A stretch of DNA of 42,523 nt from the IMG/VR virus record IMGVR_UViG_3300044678_003932, positions 1 through 42,523 of that record; one strand, given 5' to 3'. Both the position numbers and the translations under genes were made by a program. Positions within the stretch are counted from its first letter, which is position 1. Every line of letters begins with the position of its first letter. The notes beneath the pieces were generated by a model, which searched no databases, had not been told where the DNA came from, and worked only from the letters and a program-made list of their open reading frames with translations. Shown in pieces: positions 8,126 through 16,593 of the stretch. The DNA comes from a virus.

Positions 8126-8614
8126 TCAGAACGGCTGATAGTGGATGCTGGCTGCACTCACGTTGGTGGGCACCGCCAGGCCGTTGAGGCCCACGCCGGT
8201 ACCAGCCACGAGCCGTAGGGCCACCACACGCACATCACCGGTGATTGCCGGGGAGGCGTTGGCGCGGACCAGGGCGTCGATGGTGGCGCCGGACAGCGCG
8301 AACTCAACCGGGGTCGTACCGAGGAAGCTGATGCTCCCGAGGCGGACGTAGGCGGCAGGGTTGGCGGCGCCGACGGCAGCACCGCGGGCAACGTGCGCTA
8401 CCTCGATGAAGTAACCACCGGAGGCGTTGGAAGCGCCACCGTTGGCCACAACCTTGAACATGTCCGCCAGGTTCAGGCTGTTGGACAGCAGACGGGCGGA
8501 CCCATCACGGGTGCCAGCGGCTTGATTGTCGCCGGCGCGGATGGCGCCAAACAGGACGGCATCACGGTCGACCAGGTAGCCCCGTACAGGGGCGAGACCA
8601 GTTGCTTGAGGCAT
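8126..8614 (-). CDS. Probable capsid decoration or head-stabilising protein (162 aa)
   Basis: It lies directly downstream of the major capsid gene (41 nt gap). The protein is predicted mostly beta, Ala/Gly/Val-rich and free of charged clusters or membrane segments. It contains stretches such as GYFIEVAHVARGAAVG and DVRVVALRLVAG. Size and position resemble decoration proteins of lambda-like phages, but I recognise no family. The ATG at 8614 has no strong ribosome site; translation may depend on the capsid transcript. Confidence 0.5.
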   Translation of the reverse strand: MPQATGLAPVRGYLVDRDAVLFGAIRAGDNQAAGTRDGSARLLSNSLNLADMFKVVANGGASNASGGYFIEVAHVARGAAVGAANPAAYVRLGSISFLGTTPVEFALSGATIDALVRANASPAITGDVRVVALRLVAGTGVGLNGLAVPTNVSAASIHYQPF

Positions 8615-8654
8615 GATAAATCAGGGGATGAATGGGATGGAATTGGCCTGACTA

Positions 8655-9617
8655 TCAGGAGACAGGAGTGGCGTCGGTGATGTTGTTCAGACGAGCCGCA
8701 GCACGCTTGTTCTCCATCACCAGGTTGATGTACCAGGCGATTCGGGTGAGCACGTGCGGGGTCTGGTGCATCTCGCCGATGTCATAAACGGCCAGGCCTT
8801 CCTGACGGCCACCGCTGGGCACCTCGACAAAGCCTTGGATGCCAGTCACCAGGCCCTCACCGAATGCAACGCAGTAGATGCTGCCGGTGCTGTTGGCTTC
8901 CGTGAACCCTTGGATGGGTTCGTTGGCCTCGTCCACGTCCGTGCGGACGATCTGCACGTCGTTGTAGTAGGTCGCCTGCTTTCCGAACTGATTAAGCTGA
9001 AAATCAACATTTCCAGCGAAGCTCGGATTACTGGCGGCAGCCTTGAGCATGCGGCCCATTTTGCGGCCGACAATCAGGATCTTCTGGTCAGGCGGAACGT
9101 CCACCGCATCGATCAGCTCATCGAGCTTGGTGCGGGAGAGGGGGCCGGCAGTGGCGTGGTTGTTGATCAGCTGGCTGGAACCAGAAGTGATCAGGCTTTC
9201 CAAGCCGCGCATGTTGCGCCCGCCGCTTTCGGTGGGGCTGCCCTTGATCACATCACGCTCCAGACGAAGCCGGAGGGCGCGGGCGTTCATTTCCAGTTGA
9301 CGCCGGTGATGGGCGATCCCGAACATGTCAATTGCGGCGCGGTCGCTTTTCACGTCCTTGCCGTAGATCTTGAGCACTTCGGCTTCTTGCGTGATGTTGC
9401 CCACGCTGTCATCGTTCGCCTCGTTCAGGGCACGAGGGGCGATGGTGGGAAGCTCGCGCTCCAGCCCGTAGGCATAGGCGCCACCTTCAACACCAATGAA
9501 GGGGATGAGTGGGTTGAGTTCGGAATAGTTGATGCCGCGACGAACGGCCAGCTCTTGTGTGGGTGCGCCTTGCTCGGCGCGGAGAGCGAATTGCTCCCAA
9601 AGGGTGAGGGTTGCCAC
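8655..9617 (-). CDS. Major capsid protein (HK97 fold, encapsulin-like type)
   Basis: The 320-residue protein matches a capsid family whose N-terminus has a 'LPF...G..Y.Y..E..LP...R.LNE...S.G......E.L.I.G.DV..DR' arrangement. Here it reads NPLIPFIGVEGGAYAYGLE, LPTIAPRALNE and EVLKIYGKDVKSDRA (residues about 35-95), followed by a long helix and a beta-rich A-domain. The start is GTG 9617. A scaffold-like gene precedes it and a possible decoration protein follows. The location is odd: it is downstream of the tail genes, 18 kb away from portal and terminase. It has a long leader (about 200 nt) with a 15-bp repeat and the late motif at 9815-9823. Confidence 0.88.
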   Translation of the reverse strand: MATLTLWEQFALRAEQGAPTQELAVRRGINYSELNPLIPFIGVEGGAYAYGLERELPTIAPRALNEANDDSVGNITQEAEVLKIYGKDVKSDRAAIDMFGIAHHRRQLEMNARALRLRLERDVIKGSPTESGGRNMRGLESLITSGSSQLINNHATAGPLSRTKLDELIDAVDVPPDQKILIVGRKMGRMLKAAASNPSFAGNVDFQLNQFGKQATYYNDVQIVRTDVDEANEPIQGFTEANSTGSIYCVAFGEGLVTGIQGFVEVPSGGRQEGLAVYDIGEMHQTPHVLTRIAWYINLVMENKRAAARLNNITDATPVS

Positions 9618-9852
9618 TGGGCTTGATGATTAGGGGACGAGTGGATGGAGAACCACAGACGCGCTTTCGTACTGCATCGGCGACACCTGCCCGGAATCGC
9701 TCCGCTGCGGTGTTGCTGACGCGAAAGGCATCAGGTGGTGGGTTTGCCCCGTGTAGGCATCGCGCCAAACGGAAGGGCGAACCTGTAGGCATCGCGCCTG
9801 CCAGGTCCGCCCTAAGTTTTCCCGCTACTTACAGCAGGCTTCTTCTACAGAA
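9618..9852 (-). promoter_or_regulatory. Major capsid gene leader with 15-bp direct repeat
   Basis: This 235-nt gap is the longest within the minus-strand late block. It holds the late motif (9815-9823) and two copies of TGTAGGCATCGCGCC (9752-9766 and 9784-9798, plus-strand reading). On the minus strand each copy contains an ATG: 9792 opens a frame that runs into the capsid gene in another phase, and 9760 opens a nine-codon frame. Neither looks like a real protein. A translational or mRNA-stability element for the highly expressed capsid gene is an inference. Confidence 0.4.
9815..9823 (-). promoter_or_regulatory. Late motif GGGAAAACT before the capsid leader
   Basis: The motif lies 197 nt upstream of the capsid GTG, much farther than the usual 22-33 nt, but 22 nt upstream of an ATG at 9792. 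It is followed by TTAGGGC, close to the consensus tail. Confidence 0.6.
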
Positions 9853-10665
9853 TCAGTCCGGGTAGGCCATGTTCAGCAGCTGGGTGGGGGTCATCTTGGC
9901 CAGCTCCTTCGCGTCGCGGCCTTGGGTGGCGCGATAGCCGCGGGCGTTGATGAGGCCACCGGAGCCGGCACCACCGACGGGCTTGAAGTGCACGCCGATC
10001 ACGGACGAGGAATCAGCCTTGAGGTTGAGCCAGTCCTTCAGCTCGATGGGCCCGCTCTTGTCGGCCGCCATGATCGGATCGCCGTCCTTGTCCACCACGA
10101 TGGTGCGGCCGTCCTTGAGCACGAAATTGGCCGCGAGCTGATTGAAGACCGCTTCCGAGTGGGTCAGGCCATCCTCGCCGCCGGGGCGACCGTCAGCGGC
10201 GTTGAACGCCTCGTTGAAGGCGGTTCGGATCGCCAGCTGTTCCTTTGCGGCGATGGCGGCATCACGCTCGGCCTGGAGGCTGTCGCGGTCTTTCTTGTGC
10301 TTTTCGTCCAGCCGGCGGCGGGTTTCATCCACGGCCCTGGTCTTGTCCTCTTCAGCACGCCGCACGCGCTCATCGGCCTCCTCGACCCGTCGACGAGCTT
10401 CAGCCACCTGCTCGGCGATCTGGGGGGACATGTTTTTAAGCTCCCCCAGCTGGCGTTCCAGGGCCCGCACGCGGTCGCGTTCCTTGCGCAGGGCATCCTT
10501 GCCGGCAGAACCCAGGTCGTCGTCATCGTCGCCAGCGGCCGGATCCTTGGCGCCTGTGGCCTTGCCGGTTTCCTGCCCGCCGCCGTCCTCGTCGCCGTCC
10601 GGTGCCTGGTCGACACGGTTCAGCAGCTCGGCCAGGAGGGTGCGAGCGGTCCAGTTGATCTTCAT
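9853..10665 (-). CDS. Scaffolding protein
   Basis: The 270-residue protein sits directly upstream of the major capsid gene. It has a short N-terminal helix, an acidic linker (residues about 20-55, DGDEDGGG, DDDDDLG), a long charged coiled coil (about 55-150, rich in R, E, K and A) and a C-terminal globular part (about 150-270). The C-terminal part has a DGRTIVVDKDGDPIM segment seen in phage head-scaffold/DUF4355-like proteins. Such proteins guide capsid assembly inside the prohead and leave it afterwards. The ATG at 10665 has the late motif 42 nt upstream. Confidence 0.75.
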   Translation of the reverse strand: MKINWTARTLLAELLNRVDQAPDGDEDGGGQETGKATGAKDPAAGDDDDDLGSAGKDALRKERDRVRALERQLGELKNMSPQIAEQVAEARRRVEEADERVRRAEEDKTRAVDETRRRLDEKHKKDRDSLQAERDAAIAAKEQLAIRTAFNEAFNAADGRPGGEDGLTHSEAVFNQLAANFVLKDGRTIVVDKDGDPIMAADKSGPIELKDWLNLKADSSSVIGVHFKPVGGAGSGGLINARGYRATQGRDAKELAKMTPTQLLNMAYPD

Positions 10666-10707
10666 GCGGTGCCGGGGCGTCGCGCCACCGGTGCAAGTTG
10701 CCCCGAT

Positions 10708-10716
10708 AGTTTTCCG
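10708..10716 (-). promoter_or_regulatory. Late motif CGGAAAACT before scaffold
   Basis: The motif lies 42 nt upstream of ATG 10665. A GTG at 10688, 19 nt after the motif, opens an eight-codon frame whose TGA overlaps the scaffold ATG, a possible leader peptide. Confidence 0.6.
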
Positions 10717-10723
10717 GTTGACC

Positions 10724-10885
10724 TCAGCCTTTCGTCGCTCGATTCAACACGCGATCGATCATGCGGCGGCGATCTTCCGCCTGCTGCAACCGCCGACGGT
10801 TGGACAGGGCCAGCAGGGAAGACACCTCAGCCAGGGAAGCGGCAGCGGCGGGGATCGTGATGGGTTGGCTGGTGTTGTCGCTCAT
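10724..10885 (-). CDS. Small hypothetical protein upstream of scaffold (53 aa)
   Basis: This 53-residue frame fills the gap between the tail-associated protein and the scaffold. It begins MSDNTSQPIT, has an Ala/Leu-rich helix (about 12-30) and a basic second half (NRRRLQQAEDRRRMIDRVLNR), giving an amphipathic helical hairpin-like profile. It ends just upstream of the late motif for the scaffold. No family is recognised. Reading frame and fit into the gap are the only support. Confidence 0.45.
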   Translation of the reverse strand: MSDNTSQPITIPAAAASLAEVSSLLALSNRRRLQQAEDRRRMIDRVLNRATKG

Positions 10886-10898
10886 GGGAGGAAGGAAA

Positions 10899-12527
10899 TC
10901 AGAACTTGAATGCGGCCTCTGCTGGGTCCGCTTCAGCCAATGCTTGTGCCTCGCTTTCGGACAGCATCAGGTCGGCGGGGGTGAAGCCAAGCCGTGTCAG
11001 CTCGATCCAGCAGGCAAGCGGTCGATCCCAGTCCCATGCGGCAACAGGGATTTCCAGTTTGGACAGAAAGTAGCTCACCCTGGTCTTGTCCAATTCTTGC
11101 TGCGTTCCTGCAAATGTTTGCCGAACAACCTCACTTCTGTATGGCTGTCGATTGAGGCGCAGTGCAAGGTTTGCTGCCGTTGCGCCATCATTGCGGAACG
11201 CCATCGGATCATTGGCGTAGACTGAGCCATCAATCGGCGGCGCCGGAAAGAAGTAGTAGTTGTGAGTTGTATCCTGCTCGGCTTCCGGCATCACAACGTC
11301 AGCGGTCAGGAAGTACGCTGGTGCATCGATCGGGAAGTAGTTGTCTCGTGCATACTGGTAGCTCATGCCATTATCTAGCATCGTCCGGTCGCCATTCTCC
11401 TTGTGAAACTCACCCCTATAGTTCTTGATGAACGAGAACACGGCAGGCGTATTGCCCCAGCCTGGCGTCTGTCCATCCTTGTCGCGGTTCACCAGGTAGC
11501 CATAGCCGTAGCTGCGCATCAGCGGATAAAACACCCATTCGCCAACGATGTCAGGCCCGCCTGGCGCCGAGAACTGTAAAAGCGTGGGCTCTTCGTATGA
11601 GTTTGGCGTCGTCACAACATCCAGTCCTTGGTCGTACACGACACCCGTGACCTGGCTGGAGACCTGATAGGTATAAGTAAGCAGTACCGCAGGTTTGTTT
11701 GTGTACTCGATCTCAAATACAACAACCTGAGTCAGGCCGGTGGATGCGTATTTTGGCTCGCCCGTGTTGGCGACTTGCCCTGCGCCTGTTGCGATCTTGT
11801 ACTTTTGGCCGATGACGGACCTGGCCTGAGCTGGCCAGCCCTCTTTCACAAGAATACTGGTCCTGCTCACGGTCACGGAGTAAAACCAGGGGTTGATGGT
11901 GTAGCTGCTGACCAGTCGTTGGCTTGGTGTGTTTGTTTGGGTGCATTCGTTTTTGCTGTCTACTCTTACAACGGTAACGTCTGGCGCATTAAAGACAGCT
12001 TGTAATGCCGGGTCATTATCTGCTTGCTCAAGCGCCTCGAAGCAAGATGCGGGCTGGCAGTTTGTGTAAACCGTGCTTCCTGGCACTTCGCTGTAGGTAA
12101 CACCACCGTCCCATCCGTAAAATAATATAACCATTCGATCGCCGCCAGCGGGGAAGGCCTCATGCCAAAGCGGAACACTCGGCAACTGGATCTCTCGCAA
12201 TACCTGTCGGTCTGCAGTTGATATTGTGAGTCTTTCGTTTTGACCGTATTGGAAATAAGCTCCAGCCACCTCAAACCGCCTACCCAGAATCCTCGCCCGC
12301 GCCTCTGGCTGCGGATCAAATTCCGGCACCGCGCCCTTCCACAGGTCGTTCTTCGCGGCCTTGCTGATGCGGTTGTCAGCAAAGGACCGCGCACGCTGCA
12401 CCAGTCGCGCCGCCTTCCGTTCCGCCCATCCATCCGCCTGCCGATCTTCCAGCCGCTGGCGATTCCTCAGTTGCAGCGCCCTGGAGACTTCGTTGACCTC
12501 TGCTGGTGTCCGAACCTCGATCCGCAT
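10899..12527 (-). CDS. Tail- or virion-associated protein of unknown function (542 aa)
   Basis: The protein has a charged helical N-terminus (about residues 1-75), then a long, mostly beta region rich in Tyr, Thr and Val with no internal repeats. ATG 12527 overlaps the upstream stop (TGATG); GTG at 12530 is an alternative. It is the last gene of the tail-tip run before the scaffold. Base composition is less GC-rich from about 11100 to 12260 than in neighbours, which may mark an exchanged module. I recognise no domain; its position suggests a tail-tip or appendage protein. Confidence 0.5.
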   Translation of the reverse strand: MRIEVRTPAEVNEVSRALQLRNRQRLEDRQADGWAERKAARLVQRARSFADNRISKAAKNDLWKGAVPEFDPQPEARARILGRRFEVAGAYFQYGQNERLTISTADRQVLREIQLPSVPLWHEAFPAGGDRMVILFYGWDGGVTYSEVPGSTVYTNCQPASCFEALEQADNDPALQAVFNAPDVTVVRVDSKNECTQTNTPSQRLVSSYTINPWFYSVTVSRTSILVKEGWPAQARSVIGQKYKIATGAGQVANTGEPKYASTGLTQVVVFEIEYTNKPAVLLTYTYQVSSQVTGVVYDQGLDVVTTPNSYEEPTLLQFSAPGGPDIVGEWVFYPLMRSYGYGYLVNRDKDGQTPGWGNTPAVFSFIKNYRGEFHKENGDRTMLDNGMSYQYARDNYFPIDAPAYFLTADVVMPEAEQDTTHNYYFFPAPPIDGSVYANDPMAFRNDGATAANLALRLNRQPYRSEVVRQTFAGTQQELDKTRVSYFLSKLEIPVAAWDWDRPLACWIELTRLGFTPADLMLSESEAQALAEADPAEAAFKF

Positions 12528-12985
12528 CACGCCACCGTGGTGATGTCGTCCACGAGGGTGAACACCTCAATGCCCAGCGGCTGGCCGGGGGCGAGGGTTT
12601 GATCCTCGGGCAGTATCGGCAGGATCCCGGCAACGTGCGTGTCCCATGTGGTCGTTCCGCCGCTCAGCGTGCCGAGCACCAGGTAGGCGGTGTTGAACTC
12701 AAGCCCGATGCCGCCGGAGGAGGCCTGGAACGCTGACAGGTTGCCGGTGCCCTGCACGAGCCCGAAGGTGCTGCTGTAGGCCCCCGCAGGGAGCGTCCAC
12801 ACCACCCTGGCGTAGCCGTTGGCGGTTTGGCTGGTGATCTCCACCGCATCCCACTGGGCCGTGGTGGACTCCTTCGTCAGCCCGGCTGAGTTGATCGCCA
12901 GGCACAGCCGAGCCCGGCGGCCCTGATACGCGAGACCATGCACCCGCAGAAGCTCTGCATTGCTCCACTGCATTGCCAGAGTCAT
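12527..12985 (-). CDS. Putative tail structural protein (152 aa)
   Basis: The protein is all-beta by prediction (alternating hydrophobic pattern, many Thr and Gly), without charged clusters. It starts at ATG 12985 and overlaps the upstream stop (ATGA), so it belongs to the tail-tip run. One stretch, GLEFNTAYLVLGTLSGGTTTW, suggests a beta-sandwich virion domain. No family is recognised. Confidence 0.5.
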   Translation of the reverse strand: MTLAMQWSNAELLRVHGLAYQGRRARLCLAINSAGLTKESTTAQWDAVEITSQTANGYARVVWTLPAGAYSSTFGLVQGTGNLSAFQASSGGIGLEFNTAYLVLGTLSGGTTTWDTHVAGILPILPEDQTLAPGQPLGIEVFTLVDDITTVA

Positions 12986-13716
12986 AACACCACCCCCCTC
13001 ATTGATGCGGTGAACGCGCCAAGCGCTGGATCAAATGCCACGTTGTAGACTCCGCCTGCGCCGAGCGTTACGGTCTCCGGCCTGATGAGTTTTCCGGTCG
13101 TGACTGCCTGGCTCGTGATCGTCGCGGTGTTCGTCACCGTGATCGTGAAGGTGTTGGCCGTGACGTTGGCGATGGTGAAGGTGCCATTCATCCGCGGGAA
13201 CGGCAGCTGGTCAATCACCACCACGTCGCCATTGGCCAGAAGGTGCCCGGTGATCGTCAGGGTGACTGTCGTGCCGCTCTGGGCCACGTTGGTGATGGAT
13301 GCCTGGCCCGTGGTGCCCGCTGACACCATGGCCGCCGTGATGGCGCCAGAGCTGAACAGCGATCCGATCAAGTTCTTGGCGATGGCCGTGTGGTTGTAGA
13401 AGTTGATCGACTTGAATGCAAAGCCGCTGCTGATTGCGCTGATCGTGGGGATGAATGATGGGTTGAACTGGTACGTGCCGCCGATCCATGCGGCAGGCTC
13501 CGTGACGCTTACCGTGACACCCCCCGTGGTGTAGCCGTTGCCGTTCGCCACCTGCACGATGTCGGCGAGGACCGTGTGGCTCTGGATCAACGGCACGCCG
13601 GTGCCCAGGGCAGCCTTGATCGTGTGGATTCCCAGGGCGTGGATGCCCTGCGAGAATGCAGCCGGGACGAAGGCGTGGAACGGGACGAATCCGCACGTTC
13701 TGGTGACAGTGGTCAT
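12982..13716 (-). CDS. Tail protein with embedded beta-domain shared with the major tail protein
   Basis: In this 244-residue protein, residues about 145-225 (ITNVAQSGTTVTLTITGH, GDVVVIDQLPFPRMNGTFTI, NTFTITVTN) follow the same order of signatures as the domain inserted in the major tail protein: 'hGLxxGDxVxVxxxxxxxVNGxFTVxxVxxxTFTYxxT'. This is an immunoglobulin-like or related beta domain found on many virions. The N-terminal 140 residues (HALGIHTIKAALGTGVP) are unplaced. The late motif at 13723-13731 ends only 6 nt before ATG 13716. Confidence 0.6.
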   Translation of the reverse strand: MTTVTRTCGFVPFHAFVPAAFSQGIHALGIHTIKAALGTGVPLIQSHTVLADIVQVANGNGYTTGGVTVSVTEPAAWIGGTYQFNPSFIPTISAISSGFAFKSINFYNHTAIAKNLIGSLFSSGAITAAMVSAGTTGQASITNVAQSGTTVTLTITGHLLANGDVVVIDQLPFPRMNGTFTIANVTANTFTITVTNTATITSQAVTTGKLIRPETVTLGAGGVYNVAFDPALGAFTASMRGVVL

Positions 13717-13722
13717 ACCATC

Positions 13723-13731
13723 AGGTTTCCG
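13723..13731 (-). promoter_or_regulatory. Late motif CGGAAACCT, 6 nt before ATG 13716
   Basis: The motif begins right after the stop codon of the upstream gene. With only 6 nt to the start codon, a -10 reading would put transcription start at or near the A of ATG, a leaderless mRNA. Alternatively this copy acts differently from the others. Confidence 0.5.
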
Positions 13732-16593
13732 TTATGGGTTCGGGTAGGCCGCTGTCGGTGGCGTGAAGTTGGCATCCACCACCCGGCCCGGCTCAATCAC
13801 CACATCATCGATGTAGCCGGCGAAGATGGCGGTATAGGCCTCAGCACCGCCAACCCGCACGGTGGTGGTCGTGATGTTCGCCGTAGCTGTTGCGCTCGTG
13901 ATCGTGTAATCGCTGCTACTCTTGATGCCATCCACAAACACCCGCACCGTGTTGCCATCCTTGCTGGCCAGCACATGCACCCATGTGGCATCAGGGATCG
14001 GGTCGCTGAGCGCCTCAAACTGCAGGCCATCATCCAGCCAGGCGATCAGGTTGTCGCCACCGGATGGGTAGACGTAGAGGCCGGGGTCGCCGTAGTCGGG
14101 GCCAAACTGAACGATCGCCCTCTCATCAAAGTTGCCGGCATCAAGGCGGATCCAACCATGCACGGTCCAGTTGCCGACCCCAAGGGCCAGCGCTGCTCCG
14201 GTTGTCTCCACGAATCCATCGTTCCCGTCAAATGCCGCGGCCTTCCCGCCAAACTTGGACTGGGTGGCGCTCAGCGCTGCGTTACCGTTGGCGGTGACCG
14301 TGTAGGCGTTGGTGCTGCTGTCGACGAAGGTGGTCCCGTCGAAGTGCAGGATCAGGGCAGCGGGGCTGCCGAACCCACCCACCTGGGTGAGGGTGGCGGC
14401 CTTGGGCTCGATGATCGCACCACTGCTGGTGCCGATCAGATGCACCACGCGACCCATGGCGCCCACCTTGACGCCACCGGCGGCTTGGATGGTCTTCGGC
14501 AGCCACCGTTGGAACCGCACCTTGGCGCCCACCCTGACGCCACCACGGGCCCGGATGGTGATGTTGTAGGGCTGCACGAACCGCGATGGGGAGATCGTCG
14601 CCCGCGGCGTCGGCGCGAGGCCTGACGGCAGGGCTCCGAACAGGGTCGACAGGTTCGGCGCCAACGGGTTGAAGCCCCCTGGGATGGCCATGGCATTCGG
14701 CGGCCTTGGGTTGGCGTTGGTGGTCACCGCAGCGGCGCCGGGGAGGCTCGCGATGCCGGGGGGCAGCGGGAACCAGGCATTGGCCAGGGTGCCGTCCACA
14801 GCGGCCCAGAACAGGCCATCGGTGGTGCAGCGGACACCATCGGCCGCGAGGGTCCATGTGCTGCCGTTGGTGCGGTAGCAGGCAGTGCAGCTGTTGACGC
14901 GCACGTAGAGGGGTGCAAACGGCTTGGCGGGCAGGTCCAGTGGGTGCAGCTGCAGGCCCTGCCCGTTGCGGTTGCCGAGGAGGAGGCGGTTTTCGCCTCT
15001 CGTGAACCCTTGGGCTTCCTGCTGGGCTGAGCCCTTGACCACTACATAAGCGCCGCCTGTTTTTATAACTCTATCGTCACTCACGTAAGGTGGCGAAAGC
15101 TCTACTGCGGCCTCACTTGCTGGTGAACCCATCGCAAAGACGACTTCGGAAACACTCTCAACGGATGGTGAATTGGCAGATGGATCCTTCGCCAGTGCTG
15201 CAGCGTTGCGCTCCTGCTGCTTCGGGCGGCGCTGCAACCCAAACTCTCGTTCGGTGCGGATCCGAGTCTGGCTGCCGTAGCCCACAAGCCGGCCAGCGGG
15301 CACGATGAGTTCCTCGACGGGCTCCCCCTCCTCCCGCAACTTTGAGATGGCATCAGCGCCAAATGGTGTATTAACGTATTGAGTTGCGTTGCGAGTTGTT
15401 GTTTTCGTGATGCCAGATGCTTTGTCCTTCTCGTAGGTTGTGACACGCCAGCCAATTTGGGTCGTGCCGCGGCGGAACGTCTGAGCATGGGGGCCATTGG
15501 CGCCGCAAGTTGCCAACAGGTCGCCTTTGGGGCCCCATTCAAGGGTGCGCTCCTCTCGCACGTCGGCAGTATCGGCCCCGTCCTCGGTGCTGTTTCCATA
15601 GACAAACGTGGTCAGCGTTTCGCGGGTGCCATTGAGGCTGCTTGATATCTCGCGTCGCTCTTTTACCCTGTCGTCGGCGTCATAACTTGTGGTGGTGAGG
15701 ATATAGTCGTTGTAGGTCAGATACTCCTTCCGTGACTGCCCCGCTTCGTCCGTGTAGGTGTGGATTGCCTGGACGGGGGCACCGAAGACAACTTCCTTTT
15801 CCCAGTTGCGCCGCTGAACCTTCTCCTCATCTTCAGTGCCCGGTGTTGAGTTGCCTTCTGCGTCCACCTGATCGGGCTGGCGCAGTATCAGGCTGGTGTA
15901 ACGGGCGAAGGCAGCATCTCCCGGCAGGTCGCCCACGTTGACGGGTGACATTTCAAGGATCTGCGCCCCGGTGAGCAGCGGCCCGGCACCTGGCGGGTCG
16001 GCTCGCTTGCTGATGAATTCAACCTGCTCCGATTCGTTGATCCATGCGAAATACCCCTCGCTGTGCGCGATGTTGCCCAATTCTTCTACATATCCTGCGC
16101 TCATGTCCCATTCGTCCACCACCCGCTTGATGAGGAACGGGAACCCATTTGCAGCGGTCAGCCCCAGCCGCGACAGGATCTGCCCCGCCACCCATGCCGA
16201 CGACATCGGCAGCACCGCCACCCGGCGATCGATCTCCGAAACCTCTGTGTTCTCCTCCGTCTCCTTGAGCACCTCCACCGGCGGCTTGCGGTTGCTGTGG
16301 TAGGTCAGCAGGCACCCGGCGCTGATCGTGGTGATCCCCTGCAACGGATCCACCTGGCTGGACAGCACCCTCAGGCGCCGCGGCACCCTGGCGATCCAGT
16401 TGACCCCATCGCTGTAGGCTAAGCTCACCGGTGAGCCCGTAGCAGGCCGGTGCGTGCCCGTCAGGGTGATCGTCGCCCGCGTCATGCACAGGCCCTGGCC
16501 CTGCACATGATCCTCTTGGATTGACACGGGCGAGCGGGGGTCCACCGGCCCCAAGGAGCAGAAAACCCAGTGGCGAAGGTCCATGCTGCTCAT
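13732..16593 (-). CDS. Tail-tip (hub-like) protein with C-terminal LamG domain
   Basis: This large 953-residue protein lies in the tail-tip position after two tail genes. Residues about 35-450 look like a tail hub/tip protein: beta-rich, with long charged repeats of TYEKD and T.Y..D..K.RRE type. Residues about 640-735 are Gly/Ala/Pro-rich linker containing twofold GGVRVGAKVRFQ / GGVKVGAMGRVV segments. Residues about 750-945 form a LamG-like domain (LILHFDGTTFVDSS, AAAFDGNDGFVET, NWTVHGWIRLD, TWVHVLASKDGNTVRVFVDG, YIDDVVIEPGR). The start overlaps the upstream stop (ATGA). Host-surface binding by the C-terminal domain is inferred. Confidence 0.65.
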   Translation of the reverse strand: MSSMDLRHWVFCSLGPVDPRSPVSIQEDHVQGQGLCMTRATITLTGTHRPATGSPVSLAYSDGVNWIARVPRRLRVLSSQVDPLQGITTISAGCLLTYHSNRKPPVEVLKETEENTEVSEIDRRVAVLPMSSAWVAGQILSRLGLTAANGFPFLIKRVVDEWDMSAGYVEELGNIAHSEGYFAWINESEQVEFISKRADPPGAGPLLTGAQILEMSPVNVGDLPGDAAFARYTSLILRQPDQVDAEGNSTPGTEDEEKVQRRNWEKEVVFGAPVQAIHTYTDEAGQSRKEYLTYNDYILTTTSYDADDRVKERREISSSLNGTRETLTTFVYGNSTEDGADTADVREERTLEWGPKGDLLATCGANGPHAQTFRRGTTQIGWRVTTYEKDKASGITKTTTRNATQYVNTPFGADAISKLREEGEPVEELIVPAGRLVGYGSQTRIRTEREFGLQRRPKQQERNAAALAKDPSANSPSVESVSEVVFAMGSPASEAAVELSPPYVSDDRVIKTGGAYVVVKGSAQQEAQGFTRGENRLLLGNRNGQGLQLHPLDLPAKPFAPLYVRVNSCTACYRTNGSTWTLAADGVRCTTDGLFWAAVDGTLANAWFPLPPGIASLPGAAAVTTNANPRPPNAMAIPGGFNPLAPNLSTLFGALPSGLAPTPRATISPSRFVQPYNITIRARGGVRVGAKVRFQRWLPKTIQAAGGVKVGAMGRVVHLIGTSSGAIIEPKAATLTQVGGFGSPAALILHFDGTTFVDSSTNAYTVTANGNAALSATQSKFGGKAAAFDGNDGFVETTGAALALGVGNWTVHGWIRLDAGNFDERAIVQFGPDYGDPGLYVYPSGGDNLIAWLDDGLQFEALSDPIPDATWVHVLASKDGNTVRVFVDGIKSSSDYTITSATATANITTTTVRVGGAEAYTAIFAGYIDDVVIEPGRVVDANFTPPTAAYPNP

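Noticed and set aside
9487-9792. Minus-strand frame starting 22 nt after the motif at 9815
   Set aside because: It overlaps the start of the capsid gene by 130 nt in another phase and has shadow-like composition (many R, P, H). The ATG may still matter in the leader.
13576-14625. Plus-strand open frame (349 aa)
   Set aside because: It is antisense to the LamG end of the hub-like protein and has no protein-like pattern.
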